Below are positions 27,856-37,303 of a stretch of DNA of 64,000 bases, in pieces. Position numbers and translations under genes: made by a program. This DNA is from Ruegeria spongiae (GTDB lineage: Bacteria; Pseudomonadota; Alphaproteobacteria; Rhodobacterales; Rhodobacteraceae): assembly GCF_023502395.1 (NCBI RefSeq), contig NZ_JAMFMB010000021.1, positions 19,434 to 83,433 on the forward strand, written 5' to 3'. The notes beneath the pieces were generated by a model. It was not told the DNA's origin and did not search any database. It saw only the letters and a program-made list of their open reading frames with translations. The stretch's first letter is position 1, and every line of letters begins with the position of its first letter.

Positions 27856-28842
27856 ATGGATCTACGGGCTTATACGCGCCAATACGCCATCCAGGACAAC
27901 CTGCTGGCATCGCTCAGCTATTTCGGTACGTTTGCGGCCTATTTCACATCGCTTTATCTGGCGATCCGCTATGTGGATACCTGGCTGATCATGCTGCCCG
28001 CCGGTGTGGTTTTTGCCTTTGCGGCGGTCCGGCTCTATGTCCTGCAGCATGATTGTGGCCACCATTCCCTGTTCAAGACCCGCCAGCAGAACGAATGGGC
28101 GGGCCATGGCCTGTCGCCTTTCACCTTCGCGCCGTTCGAAGTGATGAAACAGAACCACAACCTGCACCATTCCGGGATCGGCAATCTGGAACATCGCGAA
28201 ACCGGCGAGATCAACACGATGACCCTGCGCGAATGGAACGCGGCGGACTGGAAAACGCGGCTGGTCTACCGGCTTTATCGCAATCCGTTCATCCTGGTGC
28301 CGGTCGGGGCCGCCTTCACCTATTTCATCCGCTATCGCTGGCCCAAAAACACGCGGCGCTTCGGGTGGAGGGGTGTGGCACTGCACAACCTGTCCATCGT
28401 GCTGATGCTGGGCCTGCTCTATGGCGTGGCCGGGATGACCGGAATATGGGTCTGGCTGGCCTTTTCGTTTCTCGGCGGCATGCTGGGCGTGTTCCTTGTC
28501 TATCTGCAGCACAATTTCGAGGATACCTACTGGGACCGCCGCCCCGATCTCGATCCGCAGATCGCCGCGCTGCAGGGTTCTTCAGCGCTGGATTTCGGCT
28601 GGTGGTTCGACATGGCGGTCGCCTGCATTACGTTGCACGACATCCACCATTTCAACGCGCGTATCCCGTCTTACCGGCTGCGCGCCTGTCACTACAACCT
28701 GCCGCCCGAATACGCTCCGCGCCGGATCAAGTTCCCCGAGGCTCTGGCGGCGCTCAACCTGAAGCTCTGGGATGAAGACCGCAAAAGGCTGGTCCCCTTC
28801 CCGAAACCCTCGCACCGCACGGATGTGCCGCAAGCCGGCTGA
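27856..28842 (+). CDS. Membrane fatty acid desaturase
   Basis: A 328-residue integral membrane di-iron enzyme. The three histidine boxes that ligate iron are present: HDCGHH at 65-70, HNLHH at 101-105 and HDIHH at 261-265. Hydrophobic stretches flank them (about 20-60 and 175-220). It belongs to the acyl-lipid or omega desaturase group and would introduce a double bond into membrane fatty acids or a related lipid; regiospecificity cannot be read. ATG 27856 follows CAGGAGACGGG. It is probably monocistronic. Confidence 0.88.
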   Translation: MDLRAYTRQYAIQDNLLASLSYFGTFAAYFTSLYLAIRYVDTWLIMLPAGVVFAFAAVRLYVLQHDCGHHSLFKTRQQNEWAGHGLSPFTFAPFEVMKQNHNLHHSGIGNLEHRETGEINTMTLREWNAADWKTRLVYRLYRNPFILVPVGAAFTYFIRYRWPKNTRRFGWRGVALHNLSIVLMLGLLYGVAGMTGIWVWLAFSFLGGMLGVFLVYLQHNFEDTYWDRRPDLDPQIAALQGSSALDFGWWFDMAVACITLHDIHHFNARIPSYRLRACHYNLPPEYAPRRIKFPEALAALNLKLWDEDRKRLVPFPKPSHRTDVPQAG

Positions 28843-28936
28843 GCGCACCCGCCAGTTGGACGGGCCTTGTATCAGCAATCGGTCAGCGGCCCTTGGAAGC
28901 AGGGCGGGCGGCCTCAACGAAACGAAGGACAAATGA

Positions 28937-29623
28937 ATGACCAAACTCTCGGACCTCAGCGGCGTTGGTGTCGCGCTTGAAAAGGCGATGGGCAGCATCG
29001 GCATCAAGACCCCTGCGGATCTGGCCAAAGCACGGCCCGAACAGCTGATTGCGCTGCCCCGGGTGGGCAAAGTGCGGGCGGCAAAAATGATCGCTGCGGC
29101 CAAGGCCGCCGTGTCAGCGCCGGGCACGACCCGCACCAGACAGGCCGCCGCTGCCAAGCCGAGGACCCGGTCAACGCCAAGAAAAGCCCCTGACAGGAGA
29201 GCGGCGGCACCGAAACCCGCCGCTGCGAAACCTGCTGCAGCAAAGCCAGCTGCTGCGAAACCTGCCGCCGCCAAACCGGCGGCTGCCAAGGCGTCCGCAG
29301 CCAAGGTGACGGCGACCAAACCTGTCGCAAGCAAACCCGCCGCCGCGCCAAGCCCGTCGAAACCTGCAGGTGAAAAACCCAAAGCCGACGCGGATGCCGC
29401 CAAGAAGGCCAAGAAAGCCAAGGCCAAGGCCAAAGCGGAGAAGGCCGCGAAGAAGGCCAAAGCGCTGGAGGTCGAGTTCAAGAAGGCCAAGGAAAAGGCC
29501 AAGGCGAAGGCCAAGAAGGAAAAAGCCAAGGACGCAAAGGCCAAGGCGAAAGCCAAAGAGGCGAAGGCCAAAGCCAAAGACGGCAAGAAAAAGGGCAAAG
29601 GCAAGAAAAAGGCGAAGAAGTAA
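28937..29623 (+). CDS. Helix-hairpin-helix protein with histone H1-like Lys/Ala-rich tail
   Basis: A 228-residue, very basic protein. Residues 1-60 look like a helix-hairpin-helix DNA-binding fold (LSGVGVALEKAMGSIGIKTP and LIALPRVGKVRAAKM). Residues 62-150 hold proline/alanine/lysine repeats with five consecutive PAAAK-type units (about 92-117), and residues 150-228 are almost only Lys, Ala, Glu and Gly. The tail resembles eukaryotic histone H1 and bacterial AlgP/HctB-like proteins, so nucleoid binding is likely but inferred. The coding sequence is repetitive at DNA level, so copy number may vary between strains. Confidence 0.75.
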   Translation: MTKLSDLSGVGVALEKAMGSIGIKTPADLAKARPEQLIALPRVGKVRAAKMIAAAKAAVSAPGTTRTRQAAAAKPRTRSTPRKAPDRRAAAPKPAAAKPAAAKPAAAKPAAAKPAAAKASAAKVTATKPVASKPAAAPSPSKPAGEKPKADADAAKKAKKAKAKAKAEKAAKKAKALEVEFKKAKEKAKAKAKKEKAKDAKAKAKAKEAKAKAKDGKKKGKGKKKAKK

Positions 29624-29638
29624 CCCGTCTTCGCCTTT
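29608..29638 (-). terminator. Bidirectional terminator hairpin between convergent genes
   Basis: AAAGGCGAAGA (29608-29618) pairs perfectly with TCTTCGCCTTT (29628-29638) around nine bases. Read on the minus strand the stem ends in TTTTTCTT, a good terminator for serS; on the plus strand it overlaps the stop codon of the Lys/Ala-rich gene. Confidence 0.8.
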
Positions 29639-29653
29639 CAGAGCCGAGAAGCT

Positions 29654-30946
29654 TTAGCTTAGCCGACCATCCAGTCCCAGCGTGGTCTTGCCGCCCAGAT
29701 AGGGTGCAAGAACGTTGGGCAGGGTGACGGTGCCATCCTCGTTCTGACCGTTCTCCAGCACTGCGATCAGGCAGCGGCCTACGGCCAGACCCGAACCGTT
29801 CAGCGTGTGCACGAATGCCGGTTTGCCGCCCGCTTCGGGGCGGAACCGCGCATTCATCCGCCGCGCCTGGAAGTCGCCAGTGGTCGAGACGCTGGAGATC
29901 TCGCGATAGGCATCCTGCCCCGGCAGCCAGGCTTCGATATCAAAGGTCCGGCGCGCGCCGAATCCCATGTCGCCGGTACACAGCAAAACGGTGCGATAGG
30001 GGATACCCAGCGCCTCCAGCAGTCCTTCGGCACAGCGCAGCATGCTTTTCTGCTCGTCGTCGCTGGCGTCGGGGTGGGTGACCGAGACCATCTCGACCTT
30101 CTCGAACTGGTGCTGGCGCAGCATGCCGGCGGTGTCCTTGCCCGCGCTGCCCGCCTCGGAGCGGAAGCAGACCGTGTGGGCGGTCATGCGGATCGGCAGA
30201 TCAGCCTCGTCCAGAATGTCACCGGCGACCGAATAGGTCAGCGTCACCTCGGATGTCGGGATCAACCACCAGCCATTGGTTGTCTGATAGCTGTCCTCGC
30301 CGAATTTCGGCAGCTTATCGGTGCCATACATCGCCTCGTCACGCACCAGAACCGGGGTCTGCATTTCAGTCAGCTCGTTCTTGTCGACATGGGTGTCGAT
30401 CATGAATTGCGCCAAGGCCCGGTGTATGCGAGCCACACCTTTCGACAGGTTCACGAACCGGCTGCCGCTGGTCTTGGCGGCGGTCTCGAAATCCATCCCC
30501 GCCGCCACGGCAGGGATTTCGTAATGCTCCTTGGGTGCAAATTCGAAAGACGCAGGGGTGCCCCAGCGGGTCACCTCGACATTGTCATCCTCACTCGCGC
30601 CATCGGGCACGTCATCGGCGGGCATATTGGCGATCCGGGCCAGCATGTCGGTCAGCTTGGCGTCCAACTCCTTGGCCTCGCCCTGCATCGCCGCCACTTC
30701 GGCCTTCTTGTCCGCAACCAGCGCCCGCAGCCGCTGAAACTCGTCCTCGTCACCACGACCCTTGGCCGCACCCACCTCTTTGGAGGCCTTGTTCTGTTCG
30801 GCCTGTGCCGTCTCGGCGGCCAGGATCTTGGCCCGGCGCGCCTCATCAACAGCCAGCAGTTCCGACGACATCGGCGCATCCCCCCGCCGCGCCAGAGCGG
30901 CGTCGAAAGCGGCTGGATTTTCGCGAATAGCGCGGATGTCATGCAT
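29654..30946 (-). CDS. serS: Serine-tRNA ligase
   Basis: A 430-residue class II aminoacyl-tRNA synthetase charging tRNA-Ser (and tRNA-Sec where present). The N-terminal long antiparallel coiled coil (about 30-110, including [20 protein letters not shown]) contacts the tRNA long arm. The catalytic core shows motif 2 ([22 protein letters not shown]) and motif 3 ([16 protein letters not shown]). The start at 30946 ([10 protein letters not shown]) is the standard SerRS beginning; a longer open frame upstream is not part of the protein. Confidence 0.97.
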   Translation of the reverse strand: MHDIRAIRENPAAFDAALARRGDAPMSSELLAVDEARRAKILAAETAQAEQNKASKEVGAAKGRGDEDEFQRLRALVADKKAEVAAMQGEAKELDAKLTDMLARIANMPADDVPDGASEDDNVEVTRWGTPASFEFAPKEHYEIPAVAAGMDFETAAKTSGSRFVNLSKGVARIHRALAQFMIDTHVDKNELTEMQTPVLVRDEAMYGTDKLPKFGEDSYQTTNGWWLIPTSEVTLTYSVAGDILDEADLPIRMTAHTVCFRSEAGSAGKDTAGMLRQHQFEKVEMVSVTHPDASDDEQKSMLRCAEGLLEALGIPYRTVLLCTGDMGFGARRTFDIEAWLPGQDAYREISSVSTTGDFQARRMNARFRPEAGGKPAFVHTLNGSGLAVGRCLIAVLENGQNEDGTVTLPNVLAPYLGGKTTLGLDGRLS

Positions 30947-30980
30947 GGGGAACTCCCGAAGGCTGAATCGTTTCGATGCC

Positions 30981-32204
30981 TTATGCCGATTTCTGGTCGG
31001 ATTTGTAACCTTTGAATGCGAGGAATTTCTCCCATCTGGCAAGTGCTTCCTCCGCTGATCTGATACGCTTGCTCCAGTGTTTTGGTCGCTTCAACATCAC
31101 GGGAATCTGTACCGAAGGGTCCCCATAAGATTGTTCGAGTTGCTCTTGTGTTATCAGCGCAGTCGACAGGTCACAGTTTTGAAAAAACGCGCCTTCGAGA
31201 GTGGATTCCTCGAAGTCCACGTGCCCTCGGAAATCGCAGCTGTCAAATTTCGCCATTCCAAGTTGAAGTTTAGTGAGCTTCGCATCACCGAAAGAACTAC
31301 CGTGAAACCTACAACCAGAAAAGTCGCATAATTGGGTAAAAGCACCCGAAAAATCACATATTCTCAGATCGAATTTTGACAAGTTCAAGCCGACAATCAC
31401 CTGATTCTTGAAGCTGCTTGAACGCAGATCAAGATAGTTGCGGCTATCTTGATTGCGATAGGGGACAGCGAGATCAGATATAGTCTCTAGCGCGGTTCGA
31501 ACATCAGCTCTTGGGAAACTCAGCCGTTCGAATTTTTCGACGAATTCCGGGCTGGCATCTACGTTTACAGGTGAGTGCTTAGTTCCAGAATTTTCGCGTA
31601 CATAGACAATCAGCGCTCTCAACACCTGCTGCAGTTCAGAAGGAGTTTCGTCAGCGATCCGAGACAACGCCAAGATAGAACCCACGCGAACCTCTAAGTT
31701 TGGAACTGAAACCTGTTCGCCCTCTACTGTTATGGTTTTGTCGGTTCCCAGGCCTTCGATTGATTTGGAGAACCTGTCTGTGATTTGCCCCTTCTCCTGA
31801 ACTTCGGTTTGCCGTCTGCTGAAATTCACACGCACCAGTGTGAGCGGGAAGGCGACCACTGCGGCAGTAGTCGCTGTGAGCGCTGCCAATTTGGCGAGAG
31901 AGAACCGCCAATCCCAGATCTCCAGCCGTTCCGTTGGCAAAGCCCTGTGAACCACATCCCAGATTAAAGTTGCCAGTCCGAAACATAACATCCCGAGAAT
32001 GACTGTCCAGAAGGCCGCGCCAACGAGAAACACGAAGGTGTTTAGTTTAGATAACCCGAGTTCGGACTTTGTTCGTTCAAGAGGGGCCGAGACATTTGAA
32101 CTGAATTCAGGCGTAACCACCCAAAGCAGCACATAAATCGATACCAACATACCCAGTGCGACCCAGACAATAGTGTGCGTAGTTAAAAAGATTGAAGCTT
32201 CCAT
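30981..32204 (-). CDS. Membrane-anchored pentapeptide-repeat protein
   Basis: A 407-residue protein with three predicted membrane helices (about 11-30, 56-82 and 103-124), a conserved cytoplasmic segment ([18 protein letters not shown] at 135-152 and [15 protein letters not shown] at 173-187), then pentapeptide repeats at about 258-347 with the A/C-D/N-L/F-x-x rhythm (for example CDFSG, SSFGD, CDFRG). The ending [18 protein letters not shown] is shared by a widespread but functionally unknown family. Composition is AT-rich for this genome (26 of 60 G/C in 31381-31440), suggesting transfer into the serS-yajC gap. Start ATG 32204 has a weak ribosome binding site. Confidence 0.8.
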   Translation of the reverse strand: MEASIFLTTHTIVWVALGMLVSIYVLLWVVTPEFSSNVSAPLERTKSELGLSKLNTFVFLVGAAFWTVILGMLCFGLATLIWDVVHRALPTERLEIWDWRFSLAKLAALTATTAAVVAFPLTLVRVNFSRRQTEVQEKGQITDRFSKSIEGLGTDKTITVEGEQVSVPNLEVRVGSILALSRIADETPSELQQVLRALIVYVRENSGTKHSPVNVDASPEFVEKFERLSFPRADVRTALETISDLAVPYRNQDSRNYLDLRSSSFKNQVIVGLNLSKFDLRICDFSGAFTQLCDFSGCRFHGSSFGDAKLTKLQLGMAKFDSCDFRGHVDFEESTLEGAFFQNCDLSTALITQEQLEQSYGDPSVQIPVMLKRPKHWSKRIRSAEEALARWEKFLAFKGYKSDQKSA

Positions 32205-32449
32205 AGACTGCTCTAAAGTTTTGTTTGGGCGATCATGTGTCACTTTCGTGCTGAGGCCAAGCCGGTCTTCAGGACGATCTATTGCGATGCGTTGTTTCAA
32301 TCGAAACGGCATGTCTGCACAGTTTGATCATGTTGGGAGAAACTTTCGTATCCGCGCCCCTCCACGCCGCTTGAACCTTTTTGCGCTAACGCATAGGTTC
32401 CCGCAAAATTCGCGGGGTGTGCCCGCCTGTCTGAACAAAGGAACATCCC

Positions 32450-32734
32450 ATGGACGGTGGCGCTATTGCCCAGTTTCTCCCTCTCATTCTGATCTTCGCG
32501 ATCATGTATTTCCTGCTGATCCGCCCGCAGCAGAAGAAGGTCAAGGAACATCAGGCGATGGTCAACGCATTGCGTCGCGGCGATCAGGTGGTCACCCAAG
32601 GTGGGCTGATCGGCAAGGTGGCCAAGGTCAAGGATGACGGTGAACTTGAGGTCGAGATTGCTGATGGCGTCAAGGTCCGGGTTGTGCAGGCGACCATCTC
32701 GCAGGTGCTGAACAAGACCGAACCTGCGAAGTAA
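32450..32734 (+). CDS. yajC: Preprotein translocase accessory subunit YajC
   Basis: A 94-residue inner-membrane protein with one helix at about residues 7-25 (FLPLILIFAIMYFLLI) followed by the signature RPQQKKVKEHQ and a small cytoplasmic domain with VVTQGGLIGKV. It joins SecD and SecF, which follow immediately, in the holotranslocon. Ribosome binding site AAAGGAAC precedes ATG 32450. The 245 bases between it and the divergent pentapeptide gene hold its promoter region; I see no further gene there. Confidence 0.95.
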   Translation: MDGGAIAQFLPLILIFAIMYFLLIRPQQKKVKEHQAMVNALRRGDQVVTQGGLIGKVAKVKDDGELEVEIADGVKVRVVQATISQVLNKTEPAK

Positions 32735-32767
32735 GAACGCCTGACAACCCATTATAAAGGCAGGGTA

Positions 32768-34429
32768 ATGCTGCAAATCGACACCTGGAAACGGGTCCTG
32801 ATCTGGCTGGTTGTTGTGGCTGGCCTGCTGATGGCCCTGCCGAATGCGTTCTACACCCGTGTGGAACAATCCAACGACGCCCGTGCCGCAATCGAACTTG
32901 GTAATGATACCCCGCAGATGCAGGTCAAAGCGGCGCAATGGCCGTCCTGGCTGCCCTCAGGGCTGGTCAACCTCGGCCTCGATCTGCGCGGCGGCGCGCA
33001 TCTGCTGGCCGAGGTTCAGGTCGAGGATGTATACGCCGCTCGCATGGATGCCATGTGGCCGGAAATCCGCGATGCGCTGCGCGACGAGCGTTCGACGATC
33101 GGCACGATCCGCCGTCAGGACAGCGCACCGGGCGAGATTCGCGTCCGCATCAGCCAGCCCGAGGGTATGACCCGCGCGCTGCAGGTGGTGCGCGAGCTTG
33201 CAACGCCAATCCAGACCCTTGCTGGCCCCACCGGCACCGATATTGAGGTCTCTGCCCAAGGTAGCGACATCGTCGTGACCCTGAGCGAGGCCGAGAAGCT
33301 GGCCTCGGACGATCGCACCGTGCGCCAGGCGCTTGAGATCATTCGCCGCCGGATCGACGAGGTCGGCACCCGTGAGCCCACCATCCAGCGACAGGGTGCC
33401 AAGCGTATCCTGATTCAGGTACCGGGCATCGGCAGCGCCTCGGAGCTGAAAGAGATCATCGGCACCACCGCGCAACTGACCTTCAACCCGGTGGTTTCGC
33501 GGACAGGCGACGCCGAGTCCCGTGTCGGCCCGGGCGAAAAACTTGTCCCTTCGCTTGACGAGGCCGGCACGTTCTACATCATCGAATCCGCCCCCGTGGT
33601 CACCGGTGAGGAACTGGTCGACGCCCAGCCTGCCTTTGACCAGAATGGCCGCCCGGCAGTGAATTTCCGCTTCAACACCACCGGCGCGCGCAAATTCGGC
33701 GACTACACGCTGGAAAATGTCGGCGCGCCCTTCGCTATCGTGCTGGATGACGAGGTGATCTCGGCCCCGGTGATCCAGAGCCATATTCCCGGCGGTTCGG
33801 GCATCATCACGGGCAATTTCACGGTCGAGGAAAGCACCAATCTGGCGGTGCTGCTCAGGGCAGGGGCTTTGCCTGCCGGGCTGGAATTCCTCGAAGAGCG
33901 CACCATCGGGCCTGAATTGGGTCAGGACAGTATCGACGCGGGCAAGGTGGCGACCATGGTGGCCTTTGCCGCGGTGCTGGTCTTCATGGCGCTCAGCTAC
34001 GGTCTGTTTGGCCTGTTTGCCAATGTGGCGCTGATCATCAATATCGGGCTGATCTTTGGGCTCTTGTCGCTGATCGGGGCGACGCTGACGCTGCCGGGTA
34101 TTGCCGGGATCGTGCTGACGGTGGGTATGGCGGTGGACGCCAACGTGCTGATCTTCGAGCGGATCCGCGAAGAACTCAAAACCGCCAAAGGACCGGCGCG
34201 TGCCATCGAACTGGGCTATGAAAAGGCGCTCAGCGCCATTCTTGACGCCAACATCACCACCTTCATCACGGCGGTGATCCTGTTTGCCATGGGCTCCGGC
34301 CCGGTGCGCGGCTTTGCAATCACGCTTGGCTTAGGCATTCTGACCTCGGTTTTCACCGCCATATTTGTCACGCGACTATTGGTGGTGATCTGGTTCGAAC
34401 GCCGCCGTCCCAAAATGATCGAGGTGTGA
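32768..34429 (+). CDS. secD: Protein translocase subunit SecD
   Basis: A 553-residue inner-membrane protein that uses the proton gradient to help pull secreted proteins through SecYEG. It has one N-terminal helix, a large periplasmic P1 domain (LDLRGGAHLLAEV near 75-87 marks its start) and five C-terminal helices of RND type, with GMAVDANVLIFERIREEL near 456-473. It is part of the yajC-secD-secF operon; secF starts two bases after its stop. Confidence 0.97.
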   Translation: MLQIDTWKRVLIWLVVVAGLLMALPNAFYTRVEQSNDARAAIELGNDTPQMQVKAAQWPSWLPSGLVNLGLDLRGGAHLLAEVQVEDVYAARMDAMWPEIRDALRDERSTIGTIRRQDSAPGEIRVRISQPEGMTRALQVVRELATPIQTLAGPTGTDIEVSAQGSDIVVTLSEAEKLASDDRTVRQALEIIRRRIDEVGTREPTIQRQGAKRILIQVPGIGSASELKEIIGTTAQLTFNPVVSRTGDAESRVGPGEKLVPSLDEAGTFYIIESAPVVTGEELVDAQPAFDQNGRPAVNFRFNTTGARKFGDYTLENVGAPFAIVLDDEVISAPVIQSHIPGGSGIITGNFTVEESTNLAVLLRAGALPAGLEFLEERTIGPELGQDSIDAGKVATMVAFAAVLVFMALSYGLFGLFANVALIINIGLIFGLLSLIGATLTLPGIAGIVLTVGMAVDANVLIFERIREELKTAKGPARAIELGYEKALSAILDANITTFITAVILFAMGSGPVRGFAITLGLGILTSVFTAIFVTRLLVVIWFERRRPKMIEV

Positions 34430-34430
34430 T

Positions 34431-35399
34431 ATGCGACTGAAACTTGTCCCCCAGAACACCTCGTTCGATTTCTTCAGCCGCTGGAAACTGTGGCTGGGCA
34501 TCTCGGCCTTCATGATGGCGCTGGCGGCGGGGTCGTTCCTGTATCAGGGTCTGAATTACGGCATCGATTTCCGGGGTGGCACCACCATTCGGACCGAAAG
34601 CGCGCAGGTGGTGGATGTAGGCGTCTATCGCGGCGCGCTGGACCCGCTTGAGCTGGGCGATATCACCATCACCGAGATCTTCGATCCGACCTTCGGCCCC
34701 GATCAGAACGTCGCCATGCTGCGTATTCAGGCGCAGGAGGGCGAAGAGGCCGCAACCGCCTCCATGGTTGTCGAGGTCGAAGCCGCGCTGAAGGGTGCGG
34801 TGCCCGATATCCAGTTTGTCTCGGTCGAATCGGTTGGCCCCAAGGTCTCGGGAGAGCTGATCCAGACGGCGGTGATTGCCGTTGTGCTCGCGATCGGGGC
34901 GGTGCTTGTCTATATCTGGCTGCGGTTCGAGTGGCAGTTCGCGTTGGGTGCGGTGGCCGCCTTGGTGCATGACGTCATCCTGACCATCGGGGTGTTTTCC
35001 GAGCTGCAGATTCGATTCGATCTGGCGATTATCGCGGCGCTTCTGACCATCGTCGGCTATTCGCTGAACGATACGGTGGTGGTCTTTGACCGGGTGCGCG
35101 AGAACCTGCGGAAATACAAGAAGACCCCGCTCAAGGACGTGCTGAACATCTCGATCAACGAAACGCTGAGCCGGACGGTGATGACCTCGGTCACCACGCT
35201 GCTGGCGCTGATCTCGCTTTATGTGCTGGGCGGCGACGTGATCCGGGGCTTTGTCTTTGCGATGATCTGGGGCGTCATCGTGGGTACTTATTCTTCGGTC
35301 TTCGTGGCGTCGGCGATCCTGCTTTATCTGGGCGTCAAGCGCGACTGGACCAAGCCGTCCAATACTGCCGGAAACCAATACGCCAATATCGATGCCTGA
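34431..35399 (+). CDS. secF: Protein translocase subunit SecF
   Basis: A 322-residue partner of SecD. It contains the first helix (about 18-36), the GIDFRGGTTIRTES segment opening the periplasmic domain, and five further helices with the SecF signature GYSLNDTVVVFDRVREN near 207-223, holding the Asp and Arg that relay protons. Translationally linked to secD by a one-base gap. The C-terminus is short and ends in the cytoplasm. Confidence 0.97.
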   Translation: MRLKLVPQNTSFDFFSRWKLWLGISAFMMALAAGSFLYQGLNYGIDFRGGTTIRTESAQVVDVGVYRGALDPLELGDITITEIFDPTFGPDQNVAMLRIQAQEGEEAATASMVVEVEAALKGAVPDIQFVSVESVGPKVSGELIQTAVIAVVLAIGAVLVYIWLRFEWQFALGAVAALVHDVILTIGVFSELQIRFDLAIIAALLTIVGYSLNDTVVVFDRVRENLRKYKKTPLKDVLNISINETLSRTVMTSVTTLLALISLYVLGGDVIRGFVFAMIWGVIVGTYSSVFVASAILLYLGVKRDWTKPSNTAGNQYANIDA

Positions 35400-35435
35400 T
35401 CCCCGGTCACCCGTTTGCCAAAAAGGCCGGACCGG

Positions 35436-36185
35436 GTGACCGAACATCTGCTGTCACTGGGCAGCACCGACCTGCTGGTGCTGTTCGGTGCTGCTCTGTT
35501 GGCGGGCTGTACCAGGGGCTTTACCGGCTTTGGCACCGCAATGGTCTATCTGCCCCTGGCGGGCATGGTTCTGGACCCGGTTTCAGCCATCACGACACTG
35601 ATCATGATGGATATTCTGGGGCCGGTGCCGATGCTTCCCAAGGTCCTGCCGCATGCTCATCGCGCAGACCTGACGCGGCTGCTGGTGGGGACGGCGCTTG
35701 CCGCCCCGCTGGGTCTGGCCGCGCTGTTTGTGATGAACCCCGATCTGTTCCGCGTGCTGGTCTCGTCGGTGTCGTTGCTGATGCTGGCGGGGCTGCTGCT
35801 GGGCTGGCGTTATAGCGGGGCACTGGGGCCGCGTGCGGTGTTTGGTACCGGGTTGGTCGCGGGTTTTCTGGGCGGCGCGGTGGGCATGCCCGGCCCTCCG
35901 GTGATCTTTGTTTATATGGCCAGCCCGCATCCGGCGCAGGTGATCCGGGCCAACACCACGCTGTTCCTGCTGGGCTATGACATTCTGCTGGTTGCGTTTC
36001 TTGCGCTGGCCAGCCGCCTCGACCCGGCCATCGCGCTGACCGGGTTGCTGCTGACCGTTCCGAATATGCTTGGCAACCTCGCGGGCAGCGCGCTATTTGT
36101 GCCGGACCGCGAAAAGCTCTACCGCTCCGCCGCTTATGCGCTGATCTTCGGCGTTGCACTGGCGGGATTGCCCATCTGGACCTGA
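35436..36185 (+). CDS. TauE/SafE family membrane permease (putative sulfite/sulfonate exporter)
   Basis: A 249-residue inner-membrane protein with about eight helices and the repeated G-x-G-G-x-x-G-x-P-G-P-P pattern of the family (GFLGGAVGMPGPPVIF near 148-163). TauE/SafE proteins move small organic or sulphur anions such as sulfite, sulfoacetate or sulfolactate. GTG 35436 is preferred; a TTG at 35415 would add seven residues. The gene follows secF by 36 bases and overlaps no neighbour; the next ORF begins three bases after its stop, so it is in the same transcription unit. Confidence 0.85.
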   Translation: MTEHLLSLGSTDLLVLFGAALLAGCTRGFTGFGTAMVYLPLAGMVLDPVSAITTLIMMDILGPVPMLPKVLPHAHRADLTRLLVGTALAAPLGLAALFVMNPDLFRVLVSSVSLLMLAGLLLGWRYSGALGPRAVFGTGLVAGFLGGAVGMPGPPVIFVYMASPHPAQVIRANTTLFLLGYDILLVAFLALASRLDPAIALTGLLLTVPNMLGNLAGSALFVPDREKLYRSAAYALIFGVALAGLPIWT

Positions 36186-36188
36186 CCC

Positions 36189-36542
36189 ATGCGCCTGAAC
36201 GAGATCGCCTTTACCGATGCCCAACCCGTCGACGGCTATGGCCCCGGGTTTTTCCGCATCGCTGGTCAGGTCCTTTACGGCCCCATCCTGACCGGCGCAT
36301 CCGGCACCGCCGTTTGGGGCGGCTATGACGATGCCGCGCCGCTGCTGGCGCTGGCAGGTCAGGTCGACGTGCTGTTCATCGGTACCGGGGGCGAGATGGC
36401 GCATCTGCCCGACGAATTGCGCGGCGCATTGGAAAAGGCAGGGATCGGGGTCGAGAACATGTCCTCTCCCGCAGCCTGCCGCACCTACAACGTCCTGCTT
36501 TCCGAAGGCCGCCGTGTCGCGCTGGCCGCCCTGCCGGTGTGA
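36189..36542 (+). CDS. Mth938-like domain protein (DUF498, NDUFAF3 relative)
   Basis: A 117-residue soluble protein with the DUF498/Mth938 fold, recognised by VDGYGPGFFRIAG near 14-26, DVLFIGTGGEM near 59-69 and the ending AACRTYNVLLSEGRRVALAALPV over the last 23 residues. The mitochondrial relative NDUFAF3 assists complex I assembly; the bacterial role is not settled. In Rhodobacteraceae this gene commonly stands between secDF and the ccm genes, as here. Confidence 0.88.
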   Translation: MRLNEIAFTDAQPVDGYGPGFFRIAGQVLYGPILTGASGTAVWGGYDDAAPLLALAGQVDVLFIGTGGEMAHLPDELRGALEKAGIGVENMSSPAACRTYNVLLSEGRRVALAALPV

Positions 36543-36553
36543 CCCGGTCCGCT

Positions 36554-36603
36554 CTTCATCTGGCCGATAACATTCCGGGGAGGGTGAGGGGCTGGCCCCT
36601 CAC
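36554..36603 (+). repeat. Degenerate copy of dispersed hairpin repeat, possible terminator
   Basis: A 25-base segment (36554-36578) agrees at 15 of 25 positions with the repeat at 40474-40498, and is likewise followed within a few bases by a perfect GC-rich hairpin: GTGAGGGG (36584-36591) and CCCCTCAC (36596-36603) around CTGG. It sits in the 146-base gap before ccmA. It could also act as a weak terminator, though no T-tract follows. Confidence 0.5.
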
Positions 36604-36688
36604 GCCTGCCACTTGCCACAGACGCGACACTCCGTCCCTGCGCGACTCCGGCCTTTTGCCTACCCCAGCAATCGGTTAAGCGGGTTTC

Positions 36689-37303
36689 ATGACTCTGACC
36701 GTCACAGACCTTGCCATCGCCCGTGGGGGCGTCCCCGTGCTTGAAGGGCTGGGATTTGCCCTTGAGCCCGGGCAGGCGCTGGTGGTGCGTGGCCCGAACG
36801 GGATCGGTAAGACAACGCTGTTGCGCGCCATCGCCGGGTTGCAGCCGCCGTTGTCAGGCCGGATCGAAGGGGCCGAGGACCGGATCGCCTATGCGGGCCA
36901 TTCCGACGGCATCAAGCCAACCCTGAGTGTCACCGAGAACCTGACTTTCTGGGCCGCCGTCTTTGGTGCGCGCGGTATTGAGGGCGCGCTGGATGCTTAC
37001 GATCTGCACGAGCTTGCCGACCGGCATGCCGGAAATCTTTCAGCCGGACAAAAACGCCGTCTGGGCCTTGCCCGTCTGCTGGTCACCGGGCGTCCGGTCT
37101 GGGTGCTGGACGAGCCCACCGTTTCGCTCGACAAAGAGGCCGTTGGAAAATTCGCCGATGCCGTGCGGGCGCATCTGGGGCAGGGCGGATCGGCGCTGAT
37201 TGCCACCCATATTGATCTGGGGCTCGATGCCACGACGCTGGAGGTCGGCCCGTTCCGCGCGCTGCCCAAACCAGTGGATGATTTCGACGGAGATTTCCTG
37301 TGA
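36689..37303 (+). CDS. ccmA: Haem exporter ATP-binding protein CcmA
   Basis: A 204-residue ABC ATPase of cytochrome c maturation system I. Walker [10 protein letters not shown] is at 35-43, the signature is [15 protein letters not shown] (near 115-129, with the unusual LSAGQ typical of CcmA) and Walker [12 protein letters not shown] follows. With CcmB and CcmC it releases haem-loaded CcmE. Its stop overlaps the ccmB start (GTG, 37300). Confidence 0.95.
   Translation: MTLTVTDLAIARGGVPVLEGLGFALEPGQALVVRGPNGIGKTTLLRAIAGLQPPLSGRIEGAEDRIAYAGHSDGIKPTLSVTENLTFWAAVFGARGIEGALDAYDLHELADRHAGNLSAGQKRRLGLARLLVTGRPVWVLDEPTVSLDKEAVGKFADAVRAHLGQGGSALIATHIDLGLDATTLEVGPFRALPKPVDDFDGDFL

Noticed and set aside
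29200..29300. Regularly spaced repeats resembling a CRISPR array
   Set aside because: The repeat is a 15-base in-frame codon pattern encoding PAAAK units, with no spacers.
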